Origin: Sphingobacterium sp. SGR-19
Lineage (GTDB): Bacteria > Bacteroidota > Bacteroidia > Sphingobacteriales > Sphingobacteriaceae
NCBI RefSeq assembly: GCF_011043555.1
Contig: NZ_JAAKGS010000001.1
Location: 558,001-622,000, forward strand
Direction: 5' to 3'
DNA length: 64,000 bases
Shown: positions 21,101 through 28,248 of the stretch, in pieces
Layout of the letters: every line of letters starts with the position of its first letter
Numbering within the stretch: position 1 is the stretch's first letter
Notes under the pieces: model-generated
The model's input: the letters and a program-made list of their open reading frames with translations, nothing else
What the model was told of the DNA's origin: nothing
Database searches by the model: none
Program-made: the position numbers and the translations under genes

Positions 21101-22490
21101 ATTCGCTGCCCACCTGCTATCAGGCAACGTCAACACCATGTATAACTGTGGCGACTGGGAGCCAGACGACGGGGCAGGTATGCTCCTTAAAAACGGTGAA
21201 CGGCGCTTTATCCCGAACAACGAGGGGTATGCTTTGGTCAAATCAGCTACAGCCGATGTTTATACCTTGCTACTGCAAGACACCGGCGCGCTCATGGGCA
21301 CTACGATCGTCCCCAATACAGAGATTCCGCCAGATGTCAATCTGATTTATTTCCCGTTGAACCGAGCGTATGTGAAAAATGGCACATTGGATGGCAAAGT
21401 AGGATTAAAAAATGATCCGGACTATCAAAATGCCGATGTACAAAGGGGTAGTTACTTCAAGCCGACCGAAGCCTATGCACTCAAACGTCAAATTGAACGG
21501 AAAGACCAGGAATTACTGGCTCAGTATCAGCAATTCGATGCGAAAAAACGCGGCAAAGACCGGAATTATAAACTCGATAATGATATTTCATCCAACGCGC
21601 TTTACGACTGGAAGCAGGGGGCGCCAAAAAAAGGCATGTACAGTACACACGTCTGGACTGCCGCGGGAGGGCTCTATCGTGAGCAGCAAGGTTATGTCAG
21701 CCAAATTGAGGAAAATTACGGTGGTTCATACAGCTTCGACTGGTCATTGGGGCTGACCGCAGAAACCACATTGGTATTTGGGGGAGCGGGTTTCTGGGGC
21801 GAGTTGGACCTCAACGGGGGTACGCATATGAAATACGAAGTCAGCAAGGCAAAAGAAGAAACGTCTGCTATATCGTTGGATATCCAGGCCGATCCTGATG
21901 GTTTTTTGAACAAATACTTGGGCAACGATCCGAAAAAACCCTTTTACGCATCTAAGTCAGAGCCAGGAAAGGTCGACACCTATCGCTTTATGACGTTTTA
22001 TCTACCCCCGGACAAGGGAAACTTCGACGATTTTTTCGAAAGAGTAGTCGATCCGAGATGGCTGAATCTATCTAACGACCCGCGAGCAGCAGCACTGCGG
22101 GAAGCTAGAGCCAACACCAATCAGAGTTGGCGTGTGCTGCATCGGGTTACCTACGTTAGCCGGATACCGCCTGAATACGACGTCGCACCAAAGGAAAAAG
22201 TTCCTGATACCGATATTGCGCCAGCAAACGCACAGGCGAACACCTTATTGTTCGAACTGGTTACACATCACATCAAGAAGTTGCAATTAGCGGCACACTA
22301 CGCGCCCGCGCAGATCGGTCAGGCCGTTAAAGACGTGCTCGACAAAGACTTGGTCAACTCGCTCCCGCTCTGGAAAACTTTCAGAGAAAAAGCGTCGGTC
22401 CCTAATTCAACGGAAGCCAAGCAGTACATGACATTGTACGACGATATTGTTGCCTATATGGATGCTTACTACCAATCAATAGACAACTAG
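15177..22490 (+). CDS. Giant multi-LamG protein, 2437 residues
   Basis: No signal peptide is present. Residues 1-330 form a beta-rich N-terminal region. LamG/concanavalin-like jellyroll units follow at ~345-560 (FTQQCWVMPKG, GMLDEVRLWQG), ~1050-1320 (ARTFEAWTYP, LSFFINGSSSGK), ~1390-1645 (FAASLWVKADQ, GTISDVLLWNK) and a shorter one at ~1650-1780 (MQLLINGKL, GYLEEVRVWSERR, YWAFDTGSGD). Residues ~1910-2330 form a different domain with alternating small and polar residues (LAFNTKLGGGVSF, VTFGLGWNESED, LVFGGAGFWGELDLNGG), and the C-terminus is helical. LamG units bind glycans or proteins. The C-terminal domain could be membrane-active, but I have no homologue for it. The gene is GC-richer than the region after 26 kb. 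Confidence 0.8.
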   Translation: MNDKTTYSNIVTLSHQGRAVSFVLKQAVNTNESTTSICFNILDPDIASSHDDLDWQTYQELAFPTTVSMAGFNILRIPEPTLGVTSTFRVVTDQHYIYIFRCIDNQLYANRYVLSEQPATAKNSDNNLKARANWILQPSWEVRFQRSEKPDTPLGPKDNQSFVDMDNTPFEEPVWVLPLTPTGEKVSISGFDVQLLPTATPDEYAWQIALIAEGKLFTYSIIKPAGGWFQFDDDQFDPAEQTISPNVVLSLTQPSSGTTSAAITLTGEPSACLYNKQEQVRTANNEQLKLQNAYRYMLACQGAVAAPENETAHGIVVLDFAVAETGRLAYQNTYNATQTLAAGALNTRQFTLSFNGCAQLLIPANPALTLGPTFTQQCWVMPKGTTLDKQYIFGVAPGTAAADYPPVVYITNTLKIGVGFGDGKHLLSAETKDNVLELDTWTNVIACYDETGYHLLINGSEVTLETTVDFKGKTPTPTVLTVIGQGADGGNFTGMLDEVRLWQGNQAAVAKKNLFKPLDLQEDHPDLLAYWPLNTGKGLIAKDHSKAGTHDATLSGARWVPGTPPLQLPTGDISSMDEMGLTVNTGIALPVADDDGYHLFGAIKPDSTPFLLGGKDGLIHLYYQGNNDAFLAAQYDTSISRPVFGIPWTAGPASADAVTSGNLLFIGRQAGTLLNNSVVQLTKTATNLYSLTLDDNIGNNETWQGLLQRADYVAAVLEEHYTNDPLNPDVLDSNTVFYDSLGVYKQGFLAVGDPLQHGFVQIVGTQSDGVTVDKVEVKVAEEATSATVILSGTIPGNPENPLHIQINHVPTDVTLFSQVLNDRSSTYDYTAGANNDPNNTACYQLPTDGPDGLLLVPSKEIKTTTLSITNGNSKTTCTVKISLQYSDSTKPETVGIWKNINRQLGQLSKIIKKSADGDNKIVADHIVFHCPALAQDLLVNNVAAAPTAGLRALLAFIRVFTIGANGLVGNASLPLSQIQGVKSKGYALKQRLAVKKTAPGSPLFAVRLDRSANNGYPQLLTTDKNGAATALPLKTGVNGGWLDIAPSSALGLRGKHSLVTIDNSGSQYQRLNLQQARTFEAWTYPTLSNDKLASDTNRILHLDLENGVDKSQNMLGLKRSDMLYLMGKGKLEVNDADCMDDSKRDKRLFPDQNNYAIQLYIKPALKTIEPDHPAPVLTLTFKNGETTDQIETLYLDPTGRLSYTIQTGSLDPVRSAFTQDIADSSWSQITVSRANGILSFFINGSSSGKSDTTRKPEGNNHVVTVGGNAQSTEGQLEMEMGLNQFSLYRDSLSPQFVTDHYHRVIQSSADNLQLLWRLDRQTSVGSVVNEAIVTQGLYGTSFDTEKCIWESLGVFKYAYAAVGKQAIVTEMAAVPNNQWTHLAATYQPHYGVRLNDGNYADCGANNGLNFDKAFAASLWVKADQTTKEKQVLLSKFGATEDEQSYEIGLQDGKPYLTVRCKNATDKDGNALPLNKQYITCRSTSPLTSTEMTHLVFTAELIEVTEEVENVAQNQDGEKIKQLSTSIENYHQLVLKLFVNGQFVATYPEDSASNDAILYGNVRFFDSNTPLNMGRTRPDAEVSEQAFFSGTISDVLLWNKVLGDEQLAALYTIKEIPQDGLISAWYFNEQNGRTAYDSVSSNDAVWLSNEEEMWIFVHDNATMQLLINGKLTTGINALPGDFGGYMTPQAAIGGCINDSAVVTNGFEGYLEEVRVWSERRTSEQITDNMNRHISGLKTHLVGYWAFDTGSGDRCVDESAYGNNGIFKIDTHQASPYWVPSTAPVANEGPRVRNAMGGLATDAQASLRSGPAAVEYADVQYDATGQSFSVLKRCYLYVDQDGHIVHASGYKVGDLNMVYLGQIQTNPSLIGYVEGAPPLPSENLTKPYYLDPTKPSYFAYNNSSSVALTQQKTTAFRFSGSKHTGSHLAFNTKLGGGVSFEKELEKVILITKIVKKEVIGKVTFGLGWNESEDTGSQFAAHLLSGNVNTMYNCGDWEPDDGAGMLLKNGERRFIPNNEGYALVKSATADVYTLLLQDTGALMGTTIVPNTEIPPDVNLIYFPLNRAYVKNGTLDGKVGLKNDPDYQNADVQRGSYFKPTEAYALKRQIERKDQELLAQYQQFDAKKRGKDRNYKLDNDISSNALYDWKQGAPKKGMYSTHVWTAAGGLYREQQGYVSQIEENYGGSYSFDWSLGLTAETTLVFGGAGFWGELDLNGGTHMKYEVSKAKEETSAISLDIQADPDGFLNKYLGNDPKKPFYASKSEPGKVDTYRFMTFYLPPDKGNFDDFFERVVDPRWLNLSNDPRAAALREARANTNQSWRVLHRVTYVSRIPPEYDVAPKEKVPDTDIAPANAQANTLLFELVTHHIKKLQLAAHYAPAQIGQAVKDVLDKDLVNSLPLWKTFREKASVPNSTEAKQYMTLYDDIVAYMDAYYQSIDN

Positions 22491-22525
22491 GATAACAAAT
22501 TTTTTAATTTCAAAACTTATATGTT

Positions 22526-23830
22526 ATGGGACAAGGAAGTCACATTTTAATTAAAAATCAAACAGATCAAGATTGGGTCTGTTTTCACAACCATCAATAT
22601 CAGATGGACGGCTGGGGCTTTCCTGACAAAATTAAGTCAGGTTCAGTTGTGAAGGTCTATGTAGAATTTTGTGAAAATATCTTTAAGAACGAGCATGATG
22701 ATGCCGGTGAAGTAAAGTACAAATTTGGTTCAGATACCTCCACCAATCCAAGCTGCTATCTTGAGTTCGGTGCAAGTTATAAGCACGATAGGGATGTCTA
22801 TGTAAACTTGGTTAATATACCAAGCAATGGAAATCTTCTAAACAAGACCATAGACTTAGGATGGGATCACGATGGGACTATGCCTTTTGCCTTGTACGGT
22901 TCATCTGGAGATTACATGTTGATAGATCCTTCTAGGTGGATGGAGCAGACTTTAAGTCGTATAGGGGGTCTTCCACTTAAAGATATTTTGATCCCGGGAT
23001 CGCATGATGCTGGGATGTATACACGAAATGGTGGAACGGCGTTCGGGCGGGACTGCAATACACTAACGCAGACTGGCTCCGTGGGCGAACAGTTGGCCAA
23101 TGGCGCTCGCTATTTCGATATCCGCCCTGTTATCGCTGCAGGGAAGTACATGACCGGGCATTACAGCAAGATTATAGATGCTACCTGGCAAGGGGCTAAT
23201 GGTGAGTCCATATCCGATATAATCAGGGAGGTCAACAGCTTTACAGAAGGTAGGAAGGAAATTGTCATTCTTAACCTTTCCCACACCCTTAATACAGATG
23301 TCGGCAATGCCAGTTATCGAAAATTTAATGATGAAGAATGGGCCACGTTATTCCAACAGTTAGCTGGCATCAATAACTTGCTGTTTTCTGATAAACCCGA
23401 TCTTACCCAAGTCAAATTAAACGATTTTTTGAGCGACGGCAGTAAGGTTATCATCGTGGTCGAAGGTGTGGATAGCGACAAGCTTGGCGCGTATTACAGA
23501 AAAGGGTTTTATACGACAAAAGAGTTTAATGTATATAATAGTTATGCCAATACGAATGATCTTTCTAAAATGATCAACGATCAAGTTGATAAAATGAAGG
23601 CGCATAGCGATAGCTATTTCTTGCTCTCCTGGACACTTACCCAGTCTACATCGCAAGCAGTCACCTGTTCGTCCAGTATCTTGGATCTGGCTAGAGAAGC
23701 CAATGCAAACCTCGATAGGGTTCTTGATTTTGTATCGCCTTCTTTATATCCGAATATCGTATACATCGATAAATTTGACGATACACTGGCAACGATGGTG
23801 GTTTTAAAAATAAATGATGGGAGAACCTAA
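22526..23830 (+). CDS. PI-PLC X-domain phosphodiesterase-like protein with N-terminal beta domain
   Basis: This 434-residue protein has two parts. Residues ~1-130 form a beta-sandwich-like domain (SHILIKNQTDQDWVCFHNHQ, KIKSGSVVKVYVEF) that resembles aegerolysin or actinoporin-like lipid-binding folds by eye only. Residues ~145-425 are a PI-PLC X domain with LIPGSHDAGMY (His160, Asp161), YFDIRP, GHYSK (His212) and KEIVILNLSH, matching the catalytic layout of bacterial calcium-independent PI-PLC. It would cleave phosphatidylinositol-type lipids or GPI anchors. No signal peptide is visible, unlike usual secreted bacterial PI-PLCs. It starts 35 bases after the LamG gene and is followed by a strong terminator. 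Confidence 0.85.
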   Translation: MGQGSHILIKNQTDQDWVCFHNHQYQMDGWGFPDKIKSGSVVKVYVEFCENIFKNEHDDAGEVKYKFGSDTSTNPSCYLEFGASYKHDRDVYVNLVNIPSNGNLLNKTIDLGWDHDGTMPFALYGSSGDYMLIDPSRWMEQTLSRIGGLPLKDILIPGSHDAGMYTRNGGTAFGRDCNTLTQTGSVGEQLANGARYFDIRPVIAAGKYMTGHYSKIIDATWQGANGESISDIIREVNSFTEGRKEIVILNLSHTLNTDVGNASYRKFNDEEWATLFQQLAGINNLLFSDKPDLTQVKLNDFLSDGSKVIIVVEGVDSDKLGAYYRKGFYTTKEFNVYNSYANTNDLSKMINDQVDKMKAHSDSYFLLSWTLTQSTSQAVTCSSSILDLAREANANLDRVLDFVSPSLYPNIVYIDKFDDTLATMVVLKINDGRT

Positions 23831-23845
23831 GAGGTCGATAATTGC

Positions 23846-23889
23846 TTATCAGAGTAAACAATATTCTTAAAAATTGTTTACTCTGATAA
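23846..23889. terminator. Bidirectional terminator between PI-PLC and S41 peptidase genes
   Basis: A 17-bp perfect stem (TTATCAGAGTAAACAAT and its complement) surrounds a short AT loop. It lies between convergent genes and overlaps the last codons of the S41 gene, so the hairpin doubles as coding sequence. It ends the 10057-23830 block. Confidence 0.75.
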
Positions 23890-24858
23890 ACAAAATAGAC
23901 CAGACGCTATTATTTCCATACTTTTATCTTTAGCATCTTCCGCATTCACTGGATAATCAGGTTGAACGCCTCTTTGCTCCCAGTTGGTTTTTGTAATTTC
24001 ATTGACAGGAGACGCAGTAGAGATGGAAATGCGAAGATTATGAGGCAGTGGAAAGAACGAATTCATATTGGCAGCTCCTGCTGATGTCTCTCCCACCACA
24101 ACGGCCTTTTTATGCGCTTGCAATGTATAAGCGAAATATTCGGCTGCAGAAGCTGTATTTTTATCAATCAGAATGCATAACGGCGTTCCTAACCTGAGCT
24201 TCCCGTAAATCAGGTCGGAGGTGTACTTCGGAGCGGGGTGCAACGTACTATCACCGAAAAAAGTTGTTGACAGCAATGTGGGCGGCCCATCAAAATAGTG
24301 ATTCAGAATGTATTCCATAATGCCTGGATAACCACCGCCATTTCCTCGCAAGTCGATAATAAGGGCATCTGTACTTTCTACGAGTTTCATTGCAGCTACA
24401 GCCGTTTGCATGGCACGCTGCGGATGCATAAACTCCGTAATTTTTATATAACCTGTATTGTTTTCTAATATCTGCACTTCCCGAAAACCGTAATTCGAAC
24501 GGATTTCCTGCTCCAATTCCTGTTTCTCCCAATCTTTTACATCCTTTTTAGCAGTATCGTTATTGCTTAAATATCGTACATATAAATGTCCATCATTACT
24601 GATCGATCTCAAATCGTTTGAAAGTATCCCCGCGAGACTATCGGGACTTGTTATTGCATTATATTTGCCACTTTTTACTTTCTGCTGGAATCCTGATACA
24701 ATTCGCTTTTTATTCTCCTGAAAGACATAATGTTCATTGATCAGATTTTCGATTTGATCGGTGATTAACTTAATGTCGTTTTTTGTTAAAATTTGCCCAT
24801 TCGTGTTTTGAAACCATAAGGTCAATACGACGAGCGGCGCGATTAATTTAATGATCAT
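23878..24858 (-). CDS. S41-family (C-terminal processing type) peptidase, copy A
   Basis: This 326-residue protein has an N-terminal signal peptide (MIIKLIAPLVVLTLWFQNTN). The S41 core has ALIIDLRGNGGG, PLCILIDKNTASAAEYFAY with the nucleophile Ser in TASAAE, and VVVGETSAGAAN. The family cleaves proteins near their C-termini, in the periplasm or at the outer membrane. A paralogue at 34559-35521 is nearly identical, including ~60 bases of upstream DNA, so this is a recent duplication. Copy A has a longer C-terminal end (IASGLFCLSE) that runs into the terminator stem. The substrate is unknown. Confidence 0.9.
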   Translation of the reverse strand: MIIKLIAPLVVLTLWFQNTNGQILTKNDIKLITDQIENLINEHYVFQENKKRIVSGFQQKVKSGKYNAITSPDSLAGILSNDLRSISNDGHLYVRYLSNNDTAKKDVKDWEKQELEQEIRSNYGFREVQILENNTGYIKITEFMHPQRAMQTAVAAMKLVESTDALIIDLRGNGGGYPGIMEYILNHYFDGPPTLLSTTFFGDSTLHPAPKYTSDLIYGKLRLGTPLCILIDKNTASAAEYFAYTLQAHKKAVVVGETSAGAANMNSFFPLPHNLRISISTASPVNEITKTNWEQRGVQPDYPVNAEDAKDKSMEIIASGLFCLSE

Positions 24859-24875
24859 AACTTGCTATTATACCA

Positions 24876-24917
24876 CAAAGATACTTAAGATTATAAAAGG
24901 AGCATTACAAAAAAACC
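24876..24917 (-). promoter_or_regulatory. Promoter of S41 copy A
   Basis: On the minus strand TATCTTTG fits the Bacteroidetes -7 consensus TAnnTTTG. TTTG about 24 bases upstream could be the -33 element. The -7 element lies 17 bases from the start codon, giving a short leader. Copy B carries TATCTTTA here, which may weaken it. Confidence 0.55.
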
Positions 24918-24919
24918 GT

Positions 24920-25114
24920 TTAGACGCTATTGGTCGTTTTATAATTTTGCCGACGGGCAATATGATGTGCCGACGTAAATTTTTCAGCATCGTCTGTTGC
25001 CTCCTCCCAAGCTTGTAGAAAAAGGGCAAGTGCATCTTCATAATTACCTGTCTCCTCCAGATGCATGCCCTGTATACATAGCTTAACCACCGGGTTATTT
25101 GCGCTAAATTCCAT
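24920..25114 (-). pseudogene. Truncated small TPR-like protein gene
   Basis: This 64-codon frame holds one TPR-like unit (GMHLEETGNYEDALALFLQA) and then AHHIARRQ. In Bacteroidetes, small TPR proteins that start this way usually run to ~130-150 residues, with the chain continuing after the AHYVARHQ-type motif. Here the homologous part stops and eight unrelated residues (NYKTTNSV) lead to a stop. The break lies just upstream of the duplicated S41 segment, so I infer the 3' half was lost when that segment inserted or recombined. It may still be expressed as a stub. Confidence 0.6.
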
Positions 25115-25141
25115 GTTATAATGATTTTGTTATGCTAGGCT

Positions 25142-25573
25142 TTATTCGCGTTCTAAAATTACCAGAATATAACCCTCCTTCTGCTCATACTCCACGTCAT
25201 CCAAGGTTACCTGTTCGATGGTTGTACCTCCGCAGCCTTTATTTTTCGTGGCCTTTATCAAGAATGAGAACGATTTTATGGTCGACAAAAATTTGTATTG
25301 TATAACCCCATCAGACCAGCCCACTTTAGGAAGACTGATACGATCATCTTCCCTAATCCCGTACTCCACCAGCTCATTTTCGTGGTTTCCCAATTCTTCG
25401 CGAAACTCGAAGTTGTCTTTATGGAGCTGACCGGTAGTAACCAAGTTATTTCCTTCGGTATCCACGAACTCAAAAACGACCGGTTCGGGAGGCGTAAAAC
25501 AATCTTTTTTCTCACATGCAGTGATCAATAAACAAAGACATGCAAGTATCAAGTATAGCCGTATCGTGTTCAT
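25142..25573 (-). CDS. Small lipoprotein of unknown function
   Basis: This 143-residue protein has a lipoprotein signal peptide and lipobox LITAC at ~16-20. The mature part is beta-rich (VVFEFVDTEGNNLV, DGVIQYKFLSTIKSFSFLIK) and carries a few extra cysteines (CFTPPEP, NKGCGG). I do not recognise the family. Its 5' end is duplicated in the chimera at 9719-9862 and an internal part in the remnant at 30245-30335, so the gene or a relative has been copied and broken at least twice here. Its start is preceded by the same ~30 bases as the 9.8-kb copy. Confidence 0.75.
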   Translation of the reverse strand: MNTIRLYLILACLCLLITACEKKDCFTPPEPVVFEFVDTEGNNLVTTGQLHKDNFEFREELGNHENELVEYGIREDDRISLPKVGWSDGVIQYKFLSTIKSFSFLIKATKNKGCGGTTIEQVTLDDVEYEQKEGYILVILERE

Positions 25574-25717
25574 ACAATGATTTTAAAATACATTTCGCAA
25601 TTTCGCACCGAAAGTTATAAAAAATAATCCTTTGTTGCGCGTCAGTCAGCCGGGCGATTTGATGATAGCCCAGGACAGTCTTTTGAACAGCGAGGTTAGA
25701 TTTTTTTTCAGATTACC

Positions 25718-26575
25718 ATGAAAAGAAACAAAAACGACATTCCCGTAAGAACATTGCCCAAGGAATACCGCAATGGTATTGCTGTTGCAAAAGTATCAGC
25801 AGATTCTTTTTTGGCGGATGATGAAACGATGCATGCACATCGGCACGATTACCATTTTTTTGTACTGCAGAAAAAAGGCATTACGCACACCGAAATCGAT
25901 TTTGAGCAATACCTGATTACCCAACCTACCATTCTATATCAATCGCCAAACCAAGTACACCGCGCTTTGAAAGTAGAACATGTCGAAATGTAAATGCTCG
26001 TTATCAACAACGAACATATACATTCGGATTATCTCAAAAATTTACAGGCTATCGGGCCGTTAAAGCCGCTGTCTGTAAACGATGAGGATCTCGCTCTCAT
26101 CCAGCAAACATTCGATCTGTGTAGAAATCTATACGAAAGAACGGCAGACAAACTTTACGTTTCGTCCCTAAAAGATAGTTGCAACGCCTTAGTCGGCCTT
26201 TTCATTTCCTTATACGTAAAAACGACAAAGCCTTCCGAATCCCTTTCGCGATTTGAGCGTATTACCCATGATTTTTTACGGTCATTGGAGCAACATTTCC
26301 TAACGATGAAACGCCCATCTGCTTTTGCGGAGAATTTGCATATTTCCGTTTCCTACCTCAATGAATGTGTGAAAAACATCACCGGAAAATCCGTTTCGCA
26401 CCACATTCAGCAACGCGTAATTTTGGAAGCCAAGCGTTTGCTTTATCATTCCGACAAATCGGTTAAGGAAATCGCCGCAGAATTAGGTTACGATGATTAC
26501 CCTTACTTTTCCCGTTTATTCACCACGGTAACTGGAATGACTGCCGTGACTTTCCGAAGAACAAACCGCGAATAA
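25718..26575 (+). pseudogene. AraC-family regulator split by one in-frame stop codon
   Basis: The frame from 25718 encodes an AraC-type N-terminal cupin (HAHRHDYHFFVLQKKG, PTILYQSPNQVHRAL) and stops with TAA at 25991-25993. The very next codon, in the same frame, is ATG, and it continues through the effector domain to the C-terminal AraC helix-turn-helix pair (AENLHISVSYLNECVKNITG, AELGYDDYPYFSRLF). Together they make a normal ~285-residue regulator, so one nonsense change explains the split. The DNA-binding half might still be made from the internal ATG. The next gene downstream is a truncated siderophore-interacting protein gene. The AraC/SIP pair is common, so it was probably an iron-uptake switch. 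Confidence 0.85.
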
Positions 26576-26651
26576 TCCAATAATTGCACTTTTCCGTCCT
26601 TTTTCCTTTTGTCCAAAGCTTCGTCCTTTGTGGCTAACAAAATGAAATAAT

Positions 26652-26940
26652 ATGCCAAGTGCTCCAAAATGGGTTTTCGATACACTGGATCTATTTATAC
26701 CCAAGATCCCTTTTGTAGAAATTGGTAAAACAATGTATCTGTCGCCGTCTGTCAAACAAATTCAATTGAAAGGCGACTTTAAAAATCTAGCCTTTCCAGT
26801 CGGTGCTTTCTTTGATGTCCGAGTAAGCGATACCGACGCCAGACGATATAGCGTCGCGCAGATAAACGAGGAAAAGGACAATTTAGAACTTATCGTCCAT
26901 CTGCATGGAAAAGGTTGCGGGAGCGACTATTCATGGAATA
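26652..26940 (+). pseudogene. Siderophore-interacting protein, N-terminal fragment
   Basis: The first ~95 residues (MPSAPKWVFDTLDLFIPKIP, KDNLELIVHLHGKGCGSDY) look like the FAD-binding N-terminus of siderophore-interacting ferric reductases, which are usually ~230-280 residues. After ~26940 the frame continues to 27038, but only through the antisense of the DUF4143 gene end, so the NAD-binding half is gone. The pairing with the broken AraC gene upstream suggests a dead iron-uptake unit. Confidence 0.7.
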
Positions 26941-26962
26941 AAAGGAATACCCCGTACGAGAA

Positions 26963-27523
26963 TCAGTACAGAAAACCAAATAACCATAAAGGAATTTTGT
27001 GGTGGAAACCGTGCGTTATATCATCTGACACGATATAGGCATTATCCAGCCCTTTGACTTGCTTTTCTGTCTTATCTTTCCCACCTATTTCAAAGGTATA
27101 TTGATTATTCACCGTAAAATCTCCTTGTTCCGCGTAATTGAGTTCGTAAGCGTACCCCACTTGATTCGCAAAAAAGGTTTCACGCAAATTTCCCCGATTG
27201 GCATTCTCCTGCGCCAGCAAATATAGGAGGTTCGTGTTTTCCAGATAGATTTTAGATGGTTTTTGTAGTAGGCTAATTCCTTCGCTAGATCTGAAGAGAT
27301 TACGTGTTAATTCAATTTCATCCAAATAATGCAAATAAGACAATAGCGTACTTCTATTAATCCCAATCTTTTCGCTCAATTTACTCACGTTAGGGATAAA
27401 AGGTACTGATTCTGCAATAACCGTTAACAGCTGTTTAATTTTAGCCACATAGGCTAGGTCAATTTGGCGCAATAACGGCAGTTCAATCTCCAGCATCATA
27501 TTCAAAACCTCTCCCAAGCGCAT
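26963..27523 (-). pseudogene. AAA/DUF4143 ATPase, C-terminal half only
   Basis: The 186 residues match the DUF4143 half of Bacteroidetes AAA ATPases: a winged-helix start (VSKLSEKIGINRSTLLSYLH), a nuclease-like core (SKIYLENTNLLYLLAQENAN, RETFFANQVGYAYELNYAEQ) and the terminus KIPLWLFGFLY. Whole proteins are ~380 residues with an N-terminal Walker A/B ATPase, which is absent here; the upstream 160 bases contain none of it. Its 3' end abuts the truncated SIP gene, so both genes lost a part at or near one junction. Confidence 0.75.
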
Positions 27524-27683
27524 AAAATAAAGATCCGATTCTGCACCCGATGCGCTGAATTATTCTCTTAACAATTTTCTTGATTCCTCAAAAAAGAGAT
27601 AGCCTTTTTAGCCAAACCAAATAGATATTGATTTAATTGATTTTGTTCCTGTTCAGTCATTAACTTTTGTTGTTTTAATTTAC

Positions 27684-28202
27684 TTAAAATCTTTGTTTAT
27701 CTAATTTAATCTCAAAATAACAAACATCTGCATTGTGGTAATGAGAAGGAAGATTCGCAAAGTCTTTCAGCTTTTCAATACCTAAAAAATTAAAACCACA
27801 ATTTTGGTAATGTTGAATCAACCCTTTATTTTCACCACAAGTATCCATACGGATATATTTTTTGTCTTTGGCGAAATCTTTTGACCAATCCACGATGATC
27901 TTTACGAAATTATTACCTCTAAAATTCGGGTTTGTGGCTATTCTATGAATATAAAGAGAAGATACTCCATCGTCATTTTTCCAGATTTCCGGGTCGCTGT
28001 ATGTAATTGCCCAAATGCAGGCAATTTTTCCATCAATCAACAGTTTAAATTGTCGATTATCAATTACTTCCTCTTCTATTAATGCTTCATCAAATTGTGG
28101 CCATTGGTTTTCAGGAAACTTTTCACGCTGCACAGAGGTGGCTAATTTATAAAGTTTAAATATTTCCGGTATATCGTTTTTCGTACTATTTACTATTTCC
28201 AT
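27684..28202 (-). CDS. GNAT-family N-acetyltransferase
   Basis: This 172-residue GNAT-fold protein has the acetyl-CoA binding motif region LYIHRIATNPNFRGNNFVK and a C-terminal segment HYQNCGFNFLGI, typical of the family. GNAT enzymes transfer acetyl groups to amines of small molecules or proteins. The substrate is not evident. It is AT-rich like its neighbours. The gene lies 46 bases downstream of the HxlR regulator on the same strand, so the two may share a transcript. Confidence 0.85.
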   Translation of the reverse strand: MEIVNSTKNDIPEIFKLYKLATSVQREKFPENQWPQFDEALIEEEVIDNRQFKLLIDGKIACIWAITYSDPEIWKNDDGVSSLYIHRIATNPNFRGNNFVKIIVDWSKDFAKDKKYIRMDTCGENKGLIQHYQNCGFNFLGIEKLKDFANLPSHYHNADVCYFEIKLDKQRF

Positions 28203-28248
28203 AATGTGTTACTACTATACTGTTGAGCCTAAATCACTTTCGTTTGAG

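Noticed and set aside
27568..27660. 30-codon minus-strand frame (MTEQEQNQLNQYLFGLAKKA)
   Set aside because: It is too short and next to the truncated DUF4143 gene. It could be a 5' gene fragment, but I cannot support a gene.
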